Source: Chromatiaceae bacterium | Lineage (GTDB): Bacteria; Pseudomonadota; Gammaproteobacteria; Chromatiales; Chromatiaceae | Assembly (NCBI GenBank): GCA_019356535.1 | Contig: CP037918.1 | Coordinates: 372,001-436,000, forward strand | DNA length: 64,000 nt | Reading direction: 5' to 3' | Shown here: one piece after another, positions 24,876-34,446 of the stretch | How positions within the stretch are numbered: the stretch's first letter is position 1 | Layout of the letters: each line of letters starts with the position of its first letter | Position numbers and translations under genes: made by a program | Notes under the pieces: generated by a model | What the model was told of the DNA's origin: nothing | The model's input: the letters and a program-made list of their open reading frames with translations, nothing else | Database searches by the model: none

Positions 24876-25847
24876 TCCCCGCCCGGTCATGGCCATGGCC
24901 TGTTCGATGGCGGCGACCAGGCTGCCGGGATTGGCCTGTCCGCTGCCGGCCAGTTCCAGTGCAGTGCCGTGATCGACCGAAGTGCGTACCACAGGCAGGC
25001 CCAGGGTGATGTTGACCGCCTGGCCAAAGCCCTTGTGCTTGAGCACCGGTAGGCCCTGATCGTGGTACATGGCCAGCACTGCGTCGGCGCCTTCGAGCAG
25101 GCCCGGAGTGAACAGGGTGTCGGCCGGCAGAGGGCCGATCAAGTCCATGCCTGCCGCGCGCAAGCGCTCGAGCACTGGGGTGATGATCGCGATTTCCTCG
25201 TGGCCCAGGTGGCCATCCTCACCAGCATGCGGGTTGAGGCCGCAGACCAGGATACGTGGGGCCTCGATGCCAAAGCGGTTGCGCAGGTCGCCATCCAGTG
25301 CGTGGAGGACTGTCTCGAGCCGCCCGGGGGTGATGGCATCGGCCACCGCACGCAATGGCAGGTGGGTAGTGGCCAGGGCGACGCGCAGGCCGGGACAGGT
25401 GAGCATCATTACCGGGTGACCACCGGTGATCCCGGCGAGGAACTCGGTATGCCCCGTGAAGGGAATACCGGCCTGGTTGATCACGCCCTTGTGCACCGGG
25501 CCCGTCACCAGGCCGGCGAAGCGGCCCTCGAGGCAGCCGCGGGTTGCACTCTCCAGGGTCTCCAGGACATAAGTGGCATTGGCCGGATCGAGCCGACCGG
25601 GCTGCGCTGCACGGCGCAGGGCGACCGGCAGCACGTGGATGGCGCCGGGTGGTGCCGGTGGGGCGCCGTCCTCGAAGGGCAGCAGGGTCAATGGCAGGCC
25701 GAGGCGTTCGGCGCGTTCTTCCAGCAAGGCCGGGTCGGCAATCGCTACCAGCGGGCGATCCCAGGTGCGTTGCGCGATCTGCGCGACCAGGTCAGGCCCG
25801 ATGCCGGCGGGTTCACCCGGGGTGATCGCCAGGGGACGGGGACTCAT
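24843..25847 (-). CDS. pdxA: 4-hydroxythreonine-4-phosphate dehydrogenase
   Basis: A 334-residue enzyme of vitamin B6 synthesis (DXP-dependent route). [73 protein letters not shown] and [17 protein letters not shown] carry the metal-binding His and the substrate site. The start overlaps the surA stop (ATGA). The last residues ([10 protein letters not shown]) derive from an intergenic repeat that has replaced the native C-terminus. Confidence 0.96.
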   Translation of the reverse strand: MSPRPLAITPGEPAGIGPDLVAQIAQRTWDRPLVAIADPALLEERAERLGLPLTLLPFEDGAPPAPPGAIHVLPVALRRAAQPGRLDPANATYVLETLESATRGCLEGRFAGLVTGPVHKGVINQAGIPFTGHTEFLAGITGGHPVMMLTCPGLRVALATTHLPLRAVADAITPGRLETVLHALDGDLRNRFGIEAPRILVCGLNPHAGEDGHLGHEEIAIITPVLERLRAAGMDLIGPLPADTLFTPGLLEGADAVLAMYHDQGLPVLKHKGFGQAVNITLGLPVVRTSVDHGTALELAGSGQANPGSLVAAIEQAMAMTGRGHHKGHEGHTD

Positions 25848-27154
25848 GCGTCCGGGTCGTCGAGGTGGATCTCGACATAGGCCTCGTCACGCAGGCGGCG
25901 CAGGTACTGTTCGGTCGCCTCGCGCGCCTTGCGTTCGCGAATCGCCTTCTTGGCCGCCAGCCGGCGTGCCTCTTCGGTCTCGTCGTGCTGGCGTTTGCTG
26001 AGCACCTGCACGATGTGCCAGCCGAAGCGGGTCTTGAAGGGTTCGCTCACCTGGCCCACCGGGGTGGTGGCGAGCTTTTCCTCGAATTCGGGCACCATAT
26101 TGCCCGGGCTGATCCAGCCCAGGTCGCCGCCCTTGATGGCTGAACCCTGGTCCTGCGAATGCGAGCGCGCCAGGGTGGCGAAGTCTTCACCGTTGCGTAC
26201 CCGCGCGGCGAGTTGCTCGAGACGCTGGCGGGCGTCGGCGTCAGAGGTCACCTCGTCGGTGCGGATCAGGATGTGGCGCGCGTGGATCTGCGGGACGATG
26301 CGCCGCTCCTCCTGTTTGCCACCCCGGAACTCCGCCACCTTCAGCAGGTGGAAGCCCGCGCCGCTGCGAAAGGGGCCGATCACCTCTCCCGCGTTGGCCT
26401 TGGAGACCACCTCGGCCATCGCCGGGGTCAGTTGTCCCAGGCGGACCCAGCCGAGGTCACCGCCCTGGATCGCGTTGCGGGCATCGGAGTACTCGCGTGC
26501 CACGCTGGCGAAGTCGCTTCCTTGGTCGAGCTTCTTGCGGGCCTCGGCAGCTCGGGCCCGCGCCCGGGCGATCTGCTCGGTCGAGGCGCCGTCGGGCGTG
26601 GCCACCAGGATATGCATCAGGTGCACTTCGCGCTTCTCGTCGGGCGCGGCGGCCTCGCGTGCCAAGTACTGGTCGATCTCGGATTTCGAGACCTGGATGC
26701 GGCGGGTGACCTCGCGGTTGATCAGGCGCGAGATGATGAGCTGGTCGCGGATCTTGTTGCGAAACTGTTCGAAGGAAACGCCCTCGCTGGCCAATGCCTC
26801 GCGCAGTTGTGCCACGCTGAGCTGGTTTCTCGCGGCAATACGTGCGATGGCCTCGTCCACCGTCTTGTCGTCAGCAGTGATCCCCAAGCGCTGCGCCTCG
26901 GCCAGTTGCAGCTTGTCGAGGATCAGTTTCTCCAACGCGCTGTTGATGATCTGCTGCTCGCTGGGCTGTGAGCCGGGATTGCGGCGTTGCAATTCGCCGC
27001 CCAGCTCGCGTGCCTTTTCGCGCAGCTCGCCGAGCGTCACCACGTCGTCGCCGGCCACGGCCACGATGCGGTCGAGCACTTGGGCGGCGTGCAGCGCGCC
27101 GCCGGTCAGCAGGAGGATCAGGGAAATCGGCAGGAGGTGTCGGAGTCTAGTCAT
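25844..27154 (-). CDS. surA: periplasmic chaperone SurA
   Basis: A 436-residue protein with signal peptide ([19 protein letters not shown]), the SurA N-domain ([20 protein letters not shown]) and two parvulin domains (about residues 175-275 and 285-385). Each contains DLGW(V/I) and a GFHL/GWHI strand. It escorts outer-membrane proteins such as LptD to the BAM complex. It overlaps lptD by eight bases and pdxA by four, the classic lptD-surA-pdxA order. Confidence 0.96.
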   Translation of the reverse strand: MTRLRHLLPISLILLLTGGALHAAQVLDRIVAVAGDDVVTLGELREKARELGGELQRRNPGSQPSEQQIINSALEKLILDKLQLAEAQRLGITADDKTVDEAIARIAARNQLSVAQLREALASEGVSFEQFRNKIRDQLIISRLINREVTRRIQVSKSEIDQYLAREAAAPDEKREVHLMHILVATPDGASTEQIARARARAAEARKKLDQGSDFASVAREYSDARNAIQGGDLGWVRLGQLTPAMAEVVSKANAGEVIGPFRSGAGFHLLKVAEFRGGKQEERRIVPQIHARHILIRTDEVTSDADARQRLEQLAARVRNGEDFATLARSHSQDQGSAIKGGDLGWISPGNMVPEFEEKLATTPVGQVSEPFKTRFGWHIVQVLSKRQHDETEEARRLAAKKAIRERKAREATEQYLRRLRDEAYVEIHLDDPDA

Positions 27155-29900
27155 CGTCTCTGCGGTAGCCGTAAATGCCGCTCTTCAACAGGGCATCAAT
27201 GTTGTCGCCCAGCTTGCCCAGGCCGTTGAGTTCGAGTTGCAGCAGGAAGGACAGGTCCTGGGCGTTGCCGGTTCCCGTGACCTGCTGGCGCACCAAGGCA
27301 CGCAGTCGCCAGCAGCACTTGCCATACTCGATGCCGGCGAGCGCGTCGAGGTTGCGGCCTTCGCTGAGCGAGTAGTTCCAGCGGGCGATCGCGCGAGTGC
27401 GTTCGCCGACGGGCCAGCTGATGCCCAGATCATACTCGGAGGAGACCTTCTCGGTCGTCCTGTATGACATGCTTATCAGGTGTTCCCTGTCCGGCCGATA
27501 CGCTGCCTGCAATACCATATTTGTGATCTTTCTTGTGTTTTCATTCCACGCTATTTGAGCGTCGGAAACGATATCCTGAGGAAAGCGAAGCGAGAACTTG
27601 GCGAATAGCGGGGAAATGCGTGTTGTCTCCACTGGGTCGCCAGGAAGTTGCACCTTGCGGTCAGACAGGTAGATGATTTGTCCAATGCCGAAAGACGATA
27701 GGAGTTTCCTGGTCTGTGTGCCGCGTGATGTGCTGTTTACGGACCAAGCCAGGTGATGGGCGTCTCCTATACGGTCGACACTGGTAAACTGGTTGGCGAG
27801 AAACAGGCTGTCGAGCGTTGTGTTTCTTTTTGTGGTGTCGAATATGGGTATGTTTGATTGATTTACTCTAGGTGTATAGGCATAGAGTAGTCTGGGCTCA
27901 AGAGTTTGCAGTGTGGGGGTGCCCCACCATTGGACCTCCCGTTCCAGGAAGAGGCGATTGTCGATCTCCAGCGTGGGAACGAGGCGATCTGGATTGGAAT
28001 CCCGCGTCGGTTCATTGTTGTCCAGCCTGTACGCAGTGTACCGCAGGTTAAGGGCGGGTGTTATTGAGTACCAGGGTTTGTATATTGGTGTGGAAATTCG
28101 ACTGTGGATGTCGAATCGTTGGCCCTCAGTTGGGCTGCCGTTTTTTACGAAATTTACATATTCGAATGCCAGTGCGTAGTCGATCGGGGTGGCCGTTTGC
28201 AGAGAGTTGCTATAGCCGACATTGATTCGAGGTAGCGTGGCATAAGGGCGATCGGTGAGGGGAAGCGCCGTATTGATGGTCTGCGGACTCTGGAGTTCGG
28301 CAGATATTGACACTCCTTGTCGAAAGTAGTCGAGTGTCATGGATCGCTCGAGATGAGATTCCTGGCGAATAGGTGAGTTACTTCCATAGTCCGACAGGAA
28401 TGTCTCGTCAGACACGTGGTTTATATTGATCTGGCTGTTCAGATGTTTGGAGAGTCGGCTGGCTATCTCTACCGAAAGGGCGCCGCGGCGATTGTCGCCC
28501 GTGGCCAGTTTGTCATTGTGTATGTAATCAGCCTGGATCGTGCCTGAATGCGCCAGGGTCAGGAAACGAAATTCCCCGCCCAGCAGCAGGCCGTGTTGGC
28601 TGGCCAGGCGCGGGGTCAGGGTCAGGTCGTAGTTGGGCGCGAGATTGAAGTAGTAGGGCAGGCTCAGGTCCAGCCCCAGGCGATCGCTGTAGCCCATGCT
28701 GGGAATCAGGAAGCCGCTGCGCCGCCGGTCGTCGATGGGGAAGCTCAGCACCGGCACATAGGCCACCGGCACGCCCTTGAATGACAGCCGTGCGCCGCGC
28801 GCGGTACCCAGTCCCTCCCTGGTGTCGATGTCGAGGGTCTCGGCAGTGAGCTGCCAGTCGTCATTGCCGGGCGGGCAAGTGGTGTAGGTGATGCGTTGGT
28901 AGCGTCCGGTATCGGGGCCGGTCAGCTCTGCGCGTGCTGCGGTGCCGCGCGCCAGGATCCCGGGTAGCCGGTATTCGGCCTGTTCGGCGTGTCCCTGGCG
29001 GGTGTGCAGGTTGTAGTGAACCTGTTCCGCGCTCAGGCGCAGGTCGGGCCGGCTGAGCAGAACATCGCCGCTGGCGGTGAGTTCCCCGCTGTCGCGCTGG
29101 AAGGCGATGCGCGCGGCACGCAGGCGGTCATGACCATGCAGCAGATCGACGTTGCCGCTGAAAAGCGCCTGATCGTCAACCACCGAGGCCTCTGCACTGT
29201 CGGCGGTGACCTCGACGAGGACAGTTTCGGCGGCAGGTTGCGGGAAAACTGCGATACGGGTGCAGGACTGCCAGGGGATGCCGGCATCGAGCAGCGCGCG
29301 GTTCTCCAGGGACGGGGTGGTTGCTTCCTGTCGGGTTGGCTCCGAAGTCGCGGTGGCCTGTTCGGGGGCGGGTTTTCCGGAGGCAACGGGGGGCGTTGCG
29401 CTTCCGGACACAGGCCGTGGTGGGGAGGCCTCGAAACGTGACGGAGCTGCTGGTGTCTGGTCGCCGGTTGCCGCGGGTGGTGTATTCGACCTGCTGCTGC
29501 CTTGATCCGCTGTTGCAGGCCGGGGTGGCACCGGGACAGGTCGGGGAGCGGGGGCGTCCTTCACTGCGGCTGGGGCCGACGCCTGTGGTGGCAGGCGATC
29601 GCCCGGGGGCGCGGGCGTGCTCGTGGGAGCCGGCGGCGGGGAGGATGGAACGCTGATGCGCCCGGTGTCGCCGGTGCAGTCCCAGCCGCCACCGACCGTG
29701 GCCTTGCAGTCCCAGCCATTCGCTCTGGCCGGCACCAGGACGGCCATGCCCAAGGCGCATAACAGGGCGTGGCCCAGACGATGTCTTTGGAACAGGTGGC
29801 GGCGGCCGGAACGGGGTATGTATGACACGGTTAGCGTTCTACCAGATGCTTGGGCCGGGAGGTATGCCCCCTGGCGCTTCAACGGGCGGTAAAATCTCAT
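27147..29900 (-). CDS. lptD: LPS assembly protein LptD
   Basis: A 917-residue outer-membrane protein that, with LptE, inserts lipopolysaccharide into the outer leaflet. A signal-peptide-like segment lies at residues 43-60. An unusual Pro/Ala-rich region (about 84-196) precedes the beta-jellyroll domain (VEVTADSAEASVVDDQALFS…) and a C-terminal 26-strand barrel region. Cysteines at 64, 75 and 213 and the CC pair near the C-terminus (YGKCCWRL) agree with the disulfide scheme needed for LptD maturation. The ATG at 29900 has a poor ribosome site; GTG 29828 is an alternative and fits the signal peptide better. Confidence 0.93.
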   Translation of the reverse strand: MRFYRPLKRQGAYLPAQASGRTLTVSYIPRSGRRHLFQRHRLGHALLCALGMAVLVPARANGWDCKATVGGGWDCTGDTGRISVPSSPPPAPTSTPAPPGDRLPPQASAPAAVKDAPAPRPVPVPPRPATADQGSSRSNTPPAATGDQTPAAPSRFEASPPRPVSGSATPPVASGKPAPEQATATSEPTRQEATTPSLENRALLDAGIPWQSCTRIAVFPQPAAETVLVEVTADSAEASVVDDQALFSGNVDLLHGHDRLRAARIAFQRDSGELTASGDVLLSRPDLRLSAEQVHYNLHTRQGHAEQAEYRLPGILARGTAARAELTGPDTGRYQRITYTTCPPGNDDWQLTAETLDIDTREGLGTARGARLSFKGVPVAYVPVLSFPIDDRRRSGFLIPSMGYSDRLGLDLSLPYYFNLAPNYDLTLTPRLASQHGLLLGGEFRFLTLAHSGTIQADYIHNDKLATGDNRRGALSVEIASRLSKHLNSQININHVSDETFLSDYGSNSPIRQESHLERSMTLDYFRQGVSISAELQSPQTINTALPLTDRPYATLPRINVGYSNSLQTATPIDYALAFEYVNFVKNGSPTEGQRFDIHSRISTPIYKPWYSITPALNLRYTAYRLDNNEPTRDSNPDRLVPTLEIDNRLFLEREVQWWGTPTLQTLEPRLLYAYTPRVNQSNIPIFDTTKRNTTLDSLFLANQFTSVDRIGDAHHLAWSVNSTSRGTQTRKLLSSFGIGQIIYLSDRKVQLPGDPVETTRISPLFAKFSLRFPQDIVSDAQIAWNENTRKITNMVLQAAYRPDREHLISMSYRTTEKVSSEYDLGISWPVGERTRAIARWNYSLSEGRNLDALAGIEYGKCCWRLRALVRQQVTGTGNAQDLSFLLQLELNGLGKLGDNIDALLKSGIYGYRRDDD

Positions 29901-29935
29901 AGAATGACGCTTTCTTCAATGTTGGAGGGGGCGGC

Positions 29936-30925
29936 ATGCCTGGCAGAGAGGCACAGATGCATGACTGGCTCGAGGGGCGGTGCGGCCTGTTCGGTTTCAG
30001 CCTGGTGCCGGCGTCCTCCGATGCCAGCTTCCGTCGCTATTTCCGCTTGCATCTGCCGGACGGCGAGACGCGCATCGTCATGGATGCCCCGCCCGCGCAC
30101 GAGGACTGCTGTCCTTTCGTCGCGGTGAACCAGCGGCTCGAGGCGGCGGGGGTACATGTGCCGCACATCCATGCGCAGGATCTCGAGCGCGGTTTCCTTC
30201 TGCTCGAAGACCTGGGCGACCGTCTCTACCTTGGCGAACTCGACGAGGCCTCGGCCGACCGGCTCTACGGCGAGGCCATGGACACCCTGCTGCGTATTCA
30301 GCGCGCCGATGCCTCGGGCCTGCCGGACTACGATCGTGCCTTGCTAGCCCGCGAGATGGCGCTGTTTCCCGACTGGTTGCTGGAAGTGCACTTGGGCCTA
30401 GACCTGGCGCCAGCCGAGCGGCGGATGCTCGGTAGTGTGTTCGAGCACTTGATCGACAACGCCCTGGCTCAGCCCCGGGTGCTGGTGCACCGCGACTACC
30501 ATTCGCGCAACCTGCTGGTCTGCGACGCGGACTCGCCTGGGGTGATTGATCACCAGGACGCGGTGTTCGGGCCGATCACCTATGACTTGGTCTCTCTACT
30601 GCGAGACTGCTATATCGCCTGGCCGCACGAACGGGTTGCTGGTTGGCTGGAGGATTATGCCGAGGCGGCGGTGGCTGCCGGCCTGCTGGACGAGGTGCAG
30701 TGCGCGCGGTTGCCCGAGTGGTTCGACCTGATGGGCGTGCAACGGCACCTGAAGGCGGCGGGCATCTTCGCCCGCCTGTGTCACCGTGACGGCAAGGCGG
30801 GTTACCTGGGCGACATCCCGCGTACCCTGGGGTACATTCTCGCGGTGGCCGAATGGCGTCCGTCTGTGGCCCCACTGGCCGGTTTTCTCGAACGGCGGGT
30901 GATGCCCGCATTGCAGGCAGCATGA
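29936..30925 (+). CDS. amgK: aminoglycoside-phosphotransferase-fold sugar kinase (AmgK-like)
   Basis: A 329-residue kinase with the APH catalytic motifs VLVHRDYHSRNLLV and GVIDHQDAVFGPITYDLVSL. Its position divergent to lptD-surA-pdxA is that of AmgK, the anomeric N-acetylmuramate/N-acetylglucosamine kinase of the cell-wall recycling bypass. Its usual partner murU is not the next gene here; a HAD phosphatase is. The start at 29936 follows GGAGGGGG. The stop overlaps the next start (ATGA). Confidence 0.85.
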   Translation: MPGREAQMHDWLEGRCGLFGFSLVPASSDASFRRYFRLHLPDGETRIVMDAPPAHEDCCPFVAVNQRLEAAGVHVPHIHAQDLERGFLLLEDLGDRLYLGELDEASADRLYGEAMDTLLRIQRADASGLPDYDRALLAREMALFPDWLLEVHLGLDLAPAERRMLGSVFEHLIDNALAQPRVLVHRDYHSRNLLVCDADSPGVIDHQDAVFGPITYDLVSLLRDCYIAWPHERVAGWLEDYAEAAVAAGLLDEVQCARLPEWFDLMGVQRHLKAAGIFARLCHRDGKAGYLGDIPRTLGYILAVAEWRPSVAPLAGFLERRVMPALQAA

Positions 30926-31629
30926 GTACCTGGTCGCCACATCCGGTCCACCTGTTGACCTTCGACCTGGACGACACCCTCTGGCCTTGCAAGCCGGTGA
31001 TCCAGGCCGCCGAACGCGCGGTACACGACTGGTTCCGCGAGGCTGCGCCGGTGATCGCCGAGCGTTACGACATCGACAGTCTGCGCGAGCATCGTATCCG
31101 TGTGGCGCGCGAGAACCCGCACTGGGCGCACGATCTCACCGGTATTCGCCTGCACAGCTACCGGCAGCTGGCGCGTCGGCATGGGCTGGACGAGGCCATC
31201 GCCGAACAGGCCAATGCCGTGTTCCGTCGCGAGCGCAACAAGGTCACGCCCTGGCCCGAGGTGGCCGAGGCGCTGCGCGCCCTGCGCGAGCACTTCGTGT
31301 TGGTAGCTGTGAGCAACGGTAATGCGCAGATCGAGCACACCCCGCTGGCCGACTGCTTCCATCATGCCTTCATGGCCGAGGAGGTCGGCGCGGCCAAGCC
31401 GGATCCGGCGCTGTTCCATGCTGCCGCCGAGGTCAGCGGTATTCCCCTGTGGCAGGCGGCGCATATCGGTGACGATCCGCACCGCGATGTCGAGGCAGCG
31501 CGACGCGTGGGTATGCATGCTGTCTGGGTCAATCGCAACGGCACGGCCTGGCCCGACGACTTGTCGCCGCCCGATCACACCGTGAGCGACTTGCGCGCGC
31601 TCGTGGCTGCCTTGCTGGGCGATCGCTGA
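30922..31629 (+). CDS. HAD-superfamily hydrolase (YigB-like)
   Basis: A 235-residue phosphatase with motif I LTFDLDDTLWPC, motif II AVSNGN, motif III Lys in VGAAKPDPALF and motif IV HIGDDPHRDVEAA. A helical C1-type cap lies between motifs I and II. YigB relatives dephosphorylate flavin precursors and other small phosphates; the substrate here is unknown. Translational coupling to amgK suggests a shared role, possibly in sugar-phosphate recycling (inference). Confidence 0.85.
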   Translation: MSTWSPHPVHLLTFDLDDTLWPCKPVIQAAERAVHDWFREAAPVIAERYDIDSLREHRIRVARENPHWAHDLTGIRLHSYRQLARRHGLDEAIAEQANAVFRRERNKVTPWPEVAEALRALREHFVLVAVSNGNAQIEHTPLADCFHHAFMAEEVGAAKPDPALFHAAAEVSGIPLWQAAHIGDDPHRDVEAARRVGMHAVWVNRNGTAWPDDLSPPDHTVSDLRALVAALLGDR

Positions 31630-31789
31630 GGGAAGGCATGGGTCAGGAATGCAGGCCGGCGCTCAAGCTGTCCTGGCCATTCTCCGTGCTGTTGCTGCCC
31701 GCCTTCAGCGTCGTCTGCCGGTGCATCAGCCCGGCGCCAAGGCGGTTGCGTATTCCGTCGGTGATCCTTATGCCAGCGCAATATTCCGG

Positions 31790-33040
31790 CTAGCTGCGAT
31801 CCTTTGCCGATTTGCCGGGCGGGTAAGCTTGCTCGTGGCATTCCAGCAGGTACTGGGCAAAACGCTGGCTGTTTCTGAACAGGTCGAAGTGACACTTGAG
31901 GTGTTCCCAGGCCCCCTGTGCAAGCATGGCGGCGTCGATTTCGCCGTGGACGATCCTCGCGACGAGTTCAGCCAGTTGCTGGTCGTCACCGGGTTCGAAG
32001 AGCAGGCCGCATTCGCCGTTGGCAAGCAGCTCGGGTATGCCGCCGACCCGGGTGGCAATGACAGGCACTCCAAGCGACATCGCCTCCATCAGCGCAATCG
32101 GCATGCCTTCCACCACGCTGGTCATGACGAAGAGGTCGCATTCGGACAAGCGTTCGAAGACTTCGTGGTGGTAGCACTTGCCCAGCAGTTTTACGTGGTC
32201 TTCCAGCCGGGCTTCGCGAATCTGTTGCTCCAGAAGCTCGCGTCTGGGGCCTTCGCCAATGACCTCGCACTGGAAGTCTATCCCTCGGTCGCGCAGGCGT
32301 GCGCAGGCATCGATCAGTACATGCTGGGCCTTGTGGTCGGACAATCTCCCGACATTGAGCAGCCGCAATGGGCGGCCTGCCTCCAGCCTGGGGGATTTTG
32401 GTCGGGGGGAGTCGCCGATGCGCACCCCCAGAGGGATGACGGTCACTTTGTGGGGATCGATGTCGGCATAGTGTTGCTCGATATACGTGAGGTTATGCTG
32501 CGATATGGAGACCAGCCGGTCCGCTGCGGCGAGCTTGTGCGCCAGATCCGGCACATGGTCGAAGGTCAGGTCCGCGCCGTGCAAGGTCATGGAGAACGGA
32601 AGATCGGCGAGGCGTTTCGCCCACAGGCAGATGGCCGCCGAACTGTAGGTAAAGTGGGAATGCAACCAGCACCGGGGGCCGTAGCGGTGGATTACCAGGG
32701 CGGCGCCGACGATGTGTGCCAGGCTGGCCGGCAGGCGTTCTTCCATGGTGACGGTCTGCGCTAGGCATCGGAGCAATCGAATGGGGCGGCGCAACAGCAA
32801 TGCGAACAATGCCCTGGCGACGCGGGACCAAGGCGCGTCCAGGAGGTAGTCGACCTCTGCCATGTCGTCGCGCATGTGCGGGTGTACCTGCTCCGGGGTG
32901 GGGCGTCTCGCGGATACCAGGGCAAAGGCGAGACCGTTCTGGCGAAGGGTCCTGAACTGGTCGAAGATGAAGGTCTCGCTGAGTACGGGGTAAACGCCGT
33001 TTATGAATACGATGGGCTCGGACATGACGGTATCTGTCAC
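31790..33040 (-). CDS. glycosyltransferase family 4 protein
   Basis: A 416-residue GT-B enzyme. The N-terminal domain has NGVYPVLSETFIFDQF and SMTLHGADLTF. The C-terminal nucleotide-sugar domain has LLNVGRLSDHKAQHVLIDA, EVIGEGPRRELLEQQI and the EX7E-type stretch VVEGMPIALMEAMSLGVPVI. It is the last gene of the minus-strand exopolysaccharide cluster and follows the GT2 gene closely. The acceptor and the sugar are unknown. ATG 33040 or 33025 may be the start. Confidence 0.87.
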   Translation of the reverse strand: MTDTVMSEPIVFINGVYPVLSETFIFDQFRTLRQNGLAFALVSARRPTPEQVHPHMRDDMAEVDYLLDAPWSRVARALFALLLRRPIRLLRCLAQTVTMEERLPASLAHIVGAALVIHRYGPRCWLHSHFTYSSAAICLWAKRLADLPFSMTLHGADLTFDHVPDLAHKLAAADRLVSISQHNLTYIEQHYADIDPHKVTVIPLGVRIGDSPRPKSPRLEAGRPLRLLNVGRLSDHKAQHVLIDACARLRDRGIDFQCEVIGEGPRRELLEQQIREARLEDHVKLLGKCYHHEVFERLSECDLFVMTSVVEGMPIALMEAMSLGVPVIATRVGGIPELLANGECGLLFEPGDDQQLAELVARIVHGEIDAAMLAQGAWEHLKCHFDLFRNSQRFAQYLLECHEQAYPPGKSAKDRS

Positions 33041-33057
33041 AGGCTAGGGCTGGTTCC

Positions 33058-34191
33058 TCAATCCCGTTCGGTGCGTTGCCAGCTCATCTGCCGTCGGCGT
33101 ATGAACGATGCCAAGACGGCCCAGGTCTTCTGAAGGATGTAATAGGGTAGGTGGATGGCGATCGACGGCACTGAGGACAGGTTGCCGTAATGGCGTGCCG
33201 CTTCGATGTAGTGGTAAACGATGGACAGAAAGCCGATGCCGGACAGCAGGCGTTGGGCCGGCGTTCCCAGCAGGCCAATGCACAAGGCCAGCACGACCAG
33301 GCTGACCGGGGGGAGAAGGTCGAGCAGGCCGTCGAATGCACGGCGTTGGCCGCCTGCCCAGGCCCTGAGCAAGGGGATGAAGTGCGCTTTGATGATTTGC
33401 CAGCGCCCCCTTTCCCATCGTACGCGTTGCGTATTGGCCGCCTGTTGCCCCGTGGGCATGTGGGACTTGACCCAGGCCTGATCGGAAAATTCCACTTTGA
33501 TATCGGCCTCCAGCAGCATCAAGTGGTATTCGATGTCTTCAACGATAGAGGAGGCAAGGTAAGGGACCCGTTCCAGGGTCTGCCGGGCAAGGCAGAAACC
33601 GTTACCCGTGATGCCGGCCGAGATGCCGAGCGACATCTTGCCGCAGGGACGTAAGGCATTGAAGGAGGCCAGAGACCATTCGAGCATCCGAGTACGCCAA
33701 TTGACGTCCGGATTGAGCACGCCAGAGCGGAGTAGCAGCGCCAGGGCGCCGGATTCCAGGTGATCGTTGCACACCGCCAGAGCCTGGGGGTGCAGGCGTG
33801 AATCAGCGTCAACCACCAGCACCGCGTCCCAGTCTTGTTGGATGAGTCGTGTGAAAAAGGCGTGAAGGGCTTGTCCTTTTCCGGGCTCTCCCTGGCGTTC
33901 CCATACCTCTGCGCCGGCTGCCCGGGCGAGGGCTGCCGTGTCGTCGGTGCAGTTGTCGGCGATGACCCATACGGCGAACCGTTCCGCTGGGTAGTTTTGC
34001 TTCCTGAGGTTCTCGACGGTTCCGCTGATGAGCTGTTGCTCGTTGTAGGCTGGCACCACGATGGCGATACGCCGCTTTCTTGTTGCGGCAGGCGGGCGAT
34101 GTCGGCCGCATTTTGCGGCCAGGGCCAGTACGCCCAGGTAAATGGCTGGCAGCACGCCTATAACCAGGAGGGGTAGCCAGAACCAGTTCAT
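33058..34191 (-). CDS. membrane glycosyltransferase family 2 protein
   Basis: About 377 residues from the ATG at 34191, chosen because GGAG lies upstream and a membrane helix follows at once (WFWLPLLVIGVLPAIYLGVLAL). The GT-A domain shows IAIVVPAYNEQ, the DxD-like VVDADSRL, VEDIEYHLMLLEA and the QRVRWERGRW motif typical of processive cellulose/hyaluronan-synthase-like enzymes. C-terminal membrane segments follow. It probably extends or modifies the exopolysaccharide at the inner membrane. An in-frame ATG at 34347 would add 52 non-conserved-looking residues. Confidence 0.85.
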   Translation of the reverse strand: MNWFWLPLLVIGVLPAIYLGVLALAAKCGRHRPPAATRKRRIAIVVPAYNEQQLISGTVENLRKQNYPAERFAVWVIADNCTDDTAALARAAGAEVWERQGEPGKGQALHAFFTRLIQQDWDAVLVVDADSRLHPQALAVCNDHLESGALALLLRSGVLNPDVNWRTRMLEWSLASFNALRPCGKMSLGISAGITGNGFCLARQTLERVPYLASSIVEDIEYHLMLLEADIKVEFSDQAWVKSHMPTGQQAANTQRVRWERGRWQIIKAHFIPLLRAWAGGQRRAFDGLLDLLPPVSLVVLALCIGLLGTPAQRLLSGIGFLSIVYHYIEAARHYGNLSSVPSIAIHLPYYILQKTWAVLASFIRRRQMSWQRTERD

Positions 34192-34446
34192 GCTGTCGCT
34201 CCGGTGCCGAATGGTTTGCTCAGACGAATCGCCGGGGGGCGTCGGCTGGGTAAAGCTGTTGAGGTCCGTGTGGCGTGCAGCTACAGCGTCTGGCAATTGC
34301 CCGTTGGCAGGTGCCTGGATCACGGTCGTCGATGCATGTATCGTCATTCCAAGGCATTCCGACCAGATGCTGGTAATCGGGGGATCTCTGCATGGGCCCT
34401 TTCCCTGAGGATAGATGGTCTATGCGCTGTATGGATGTCGACGGCG

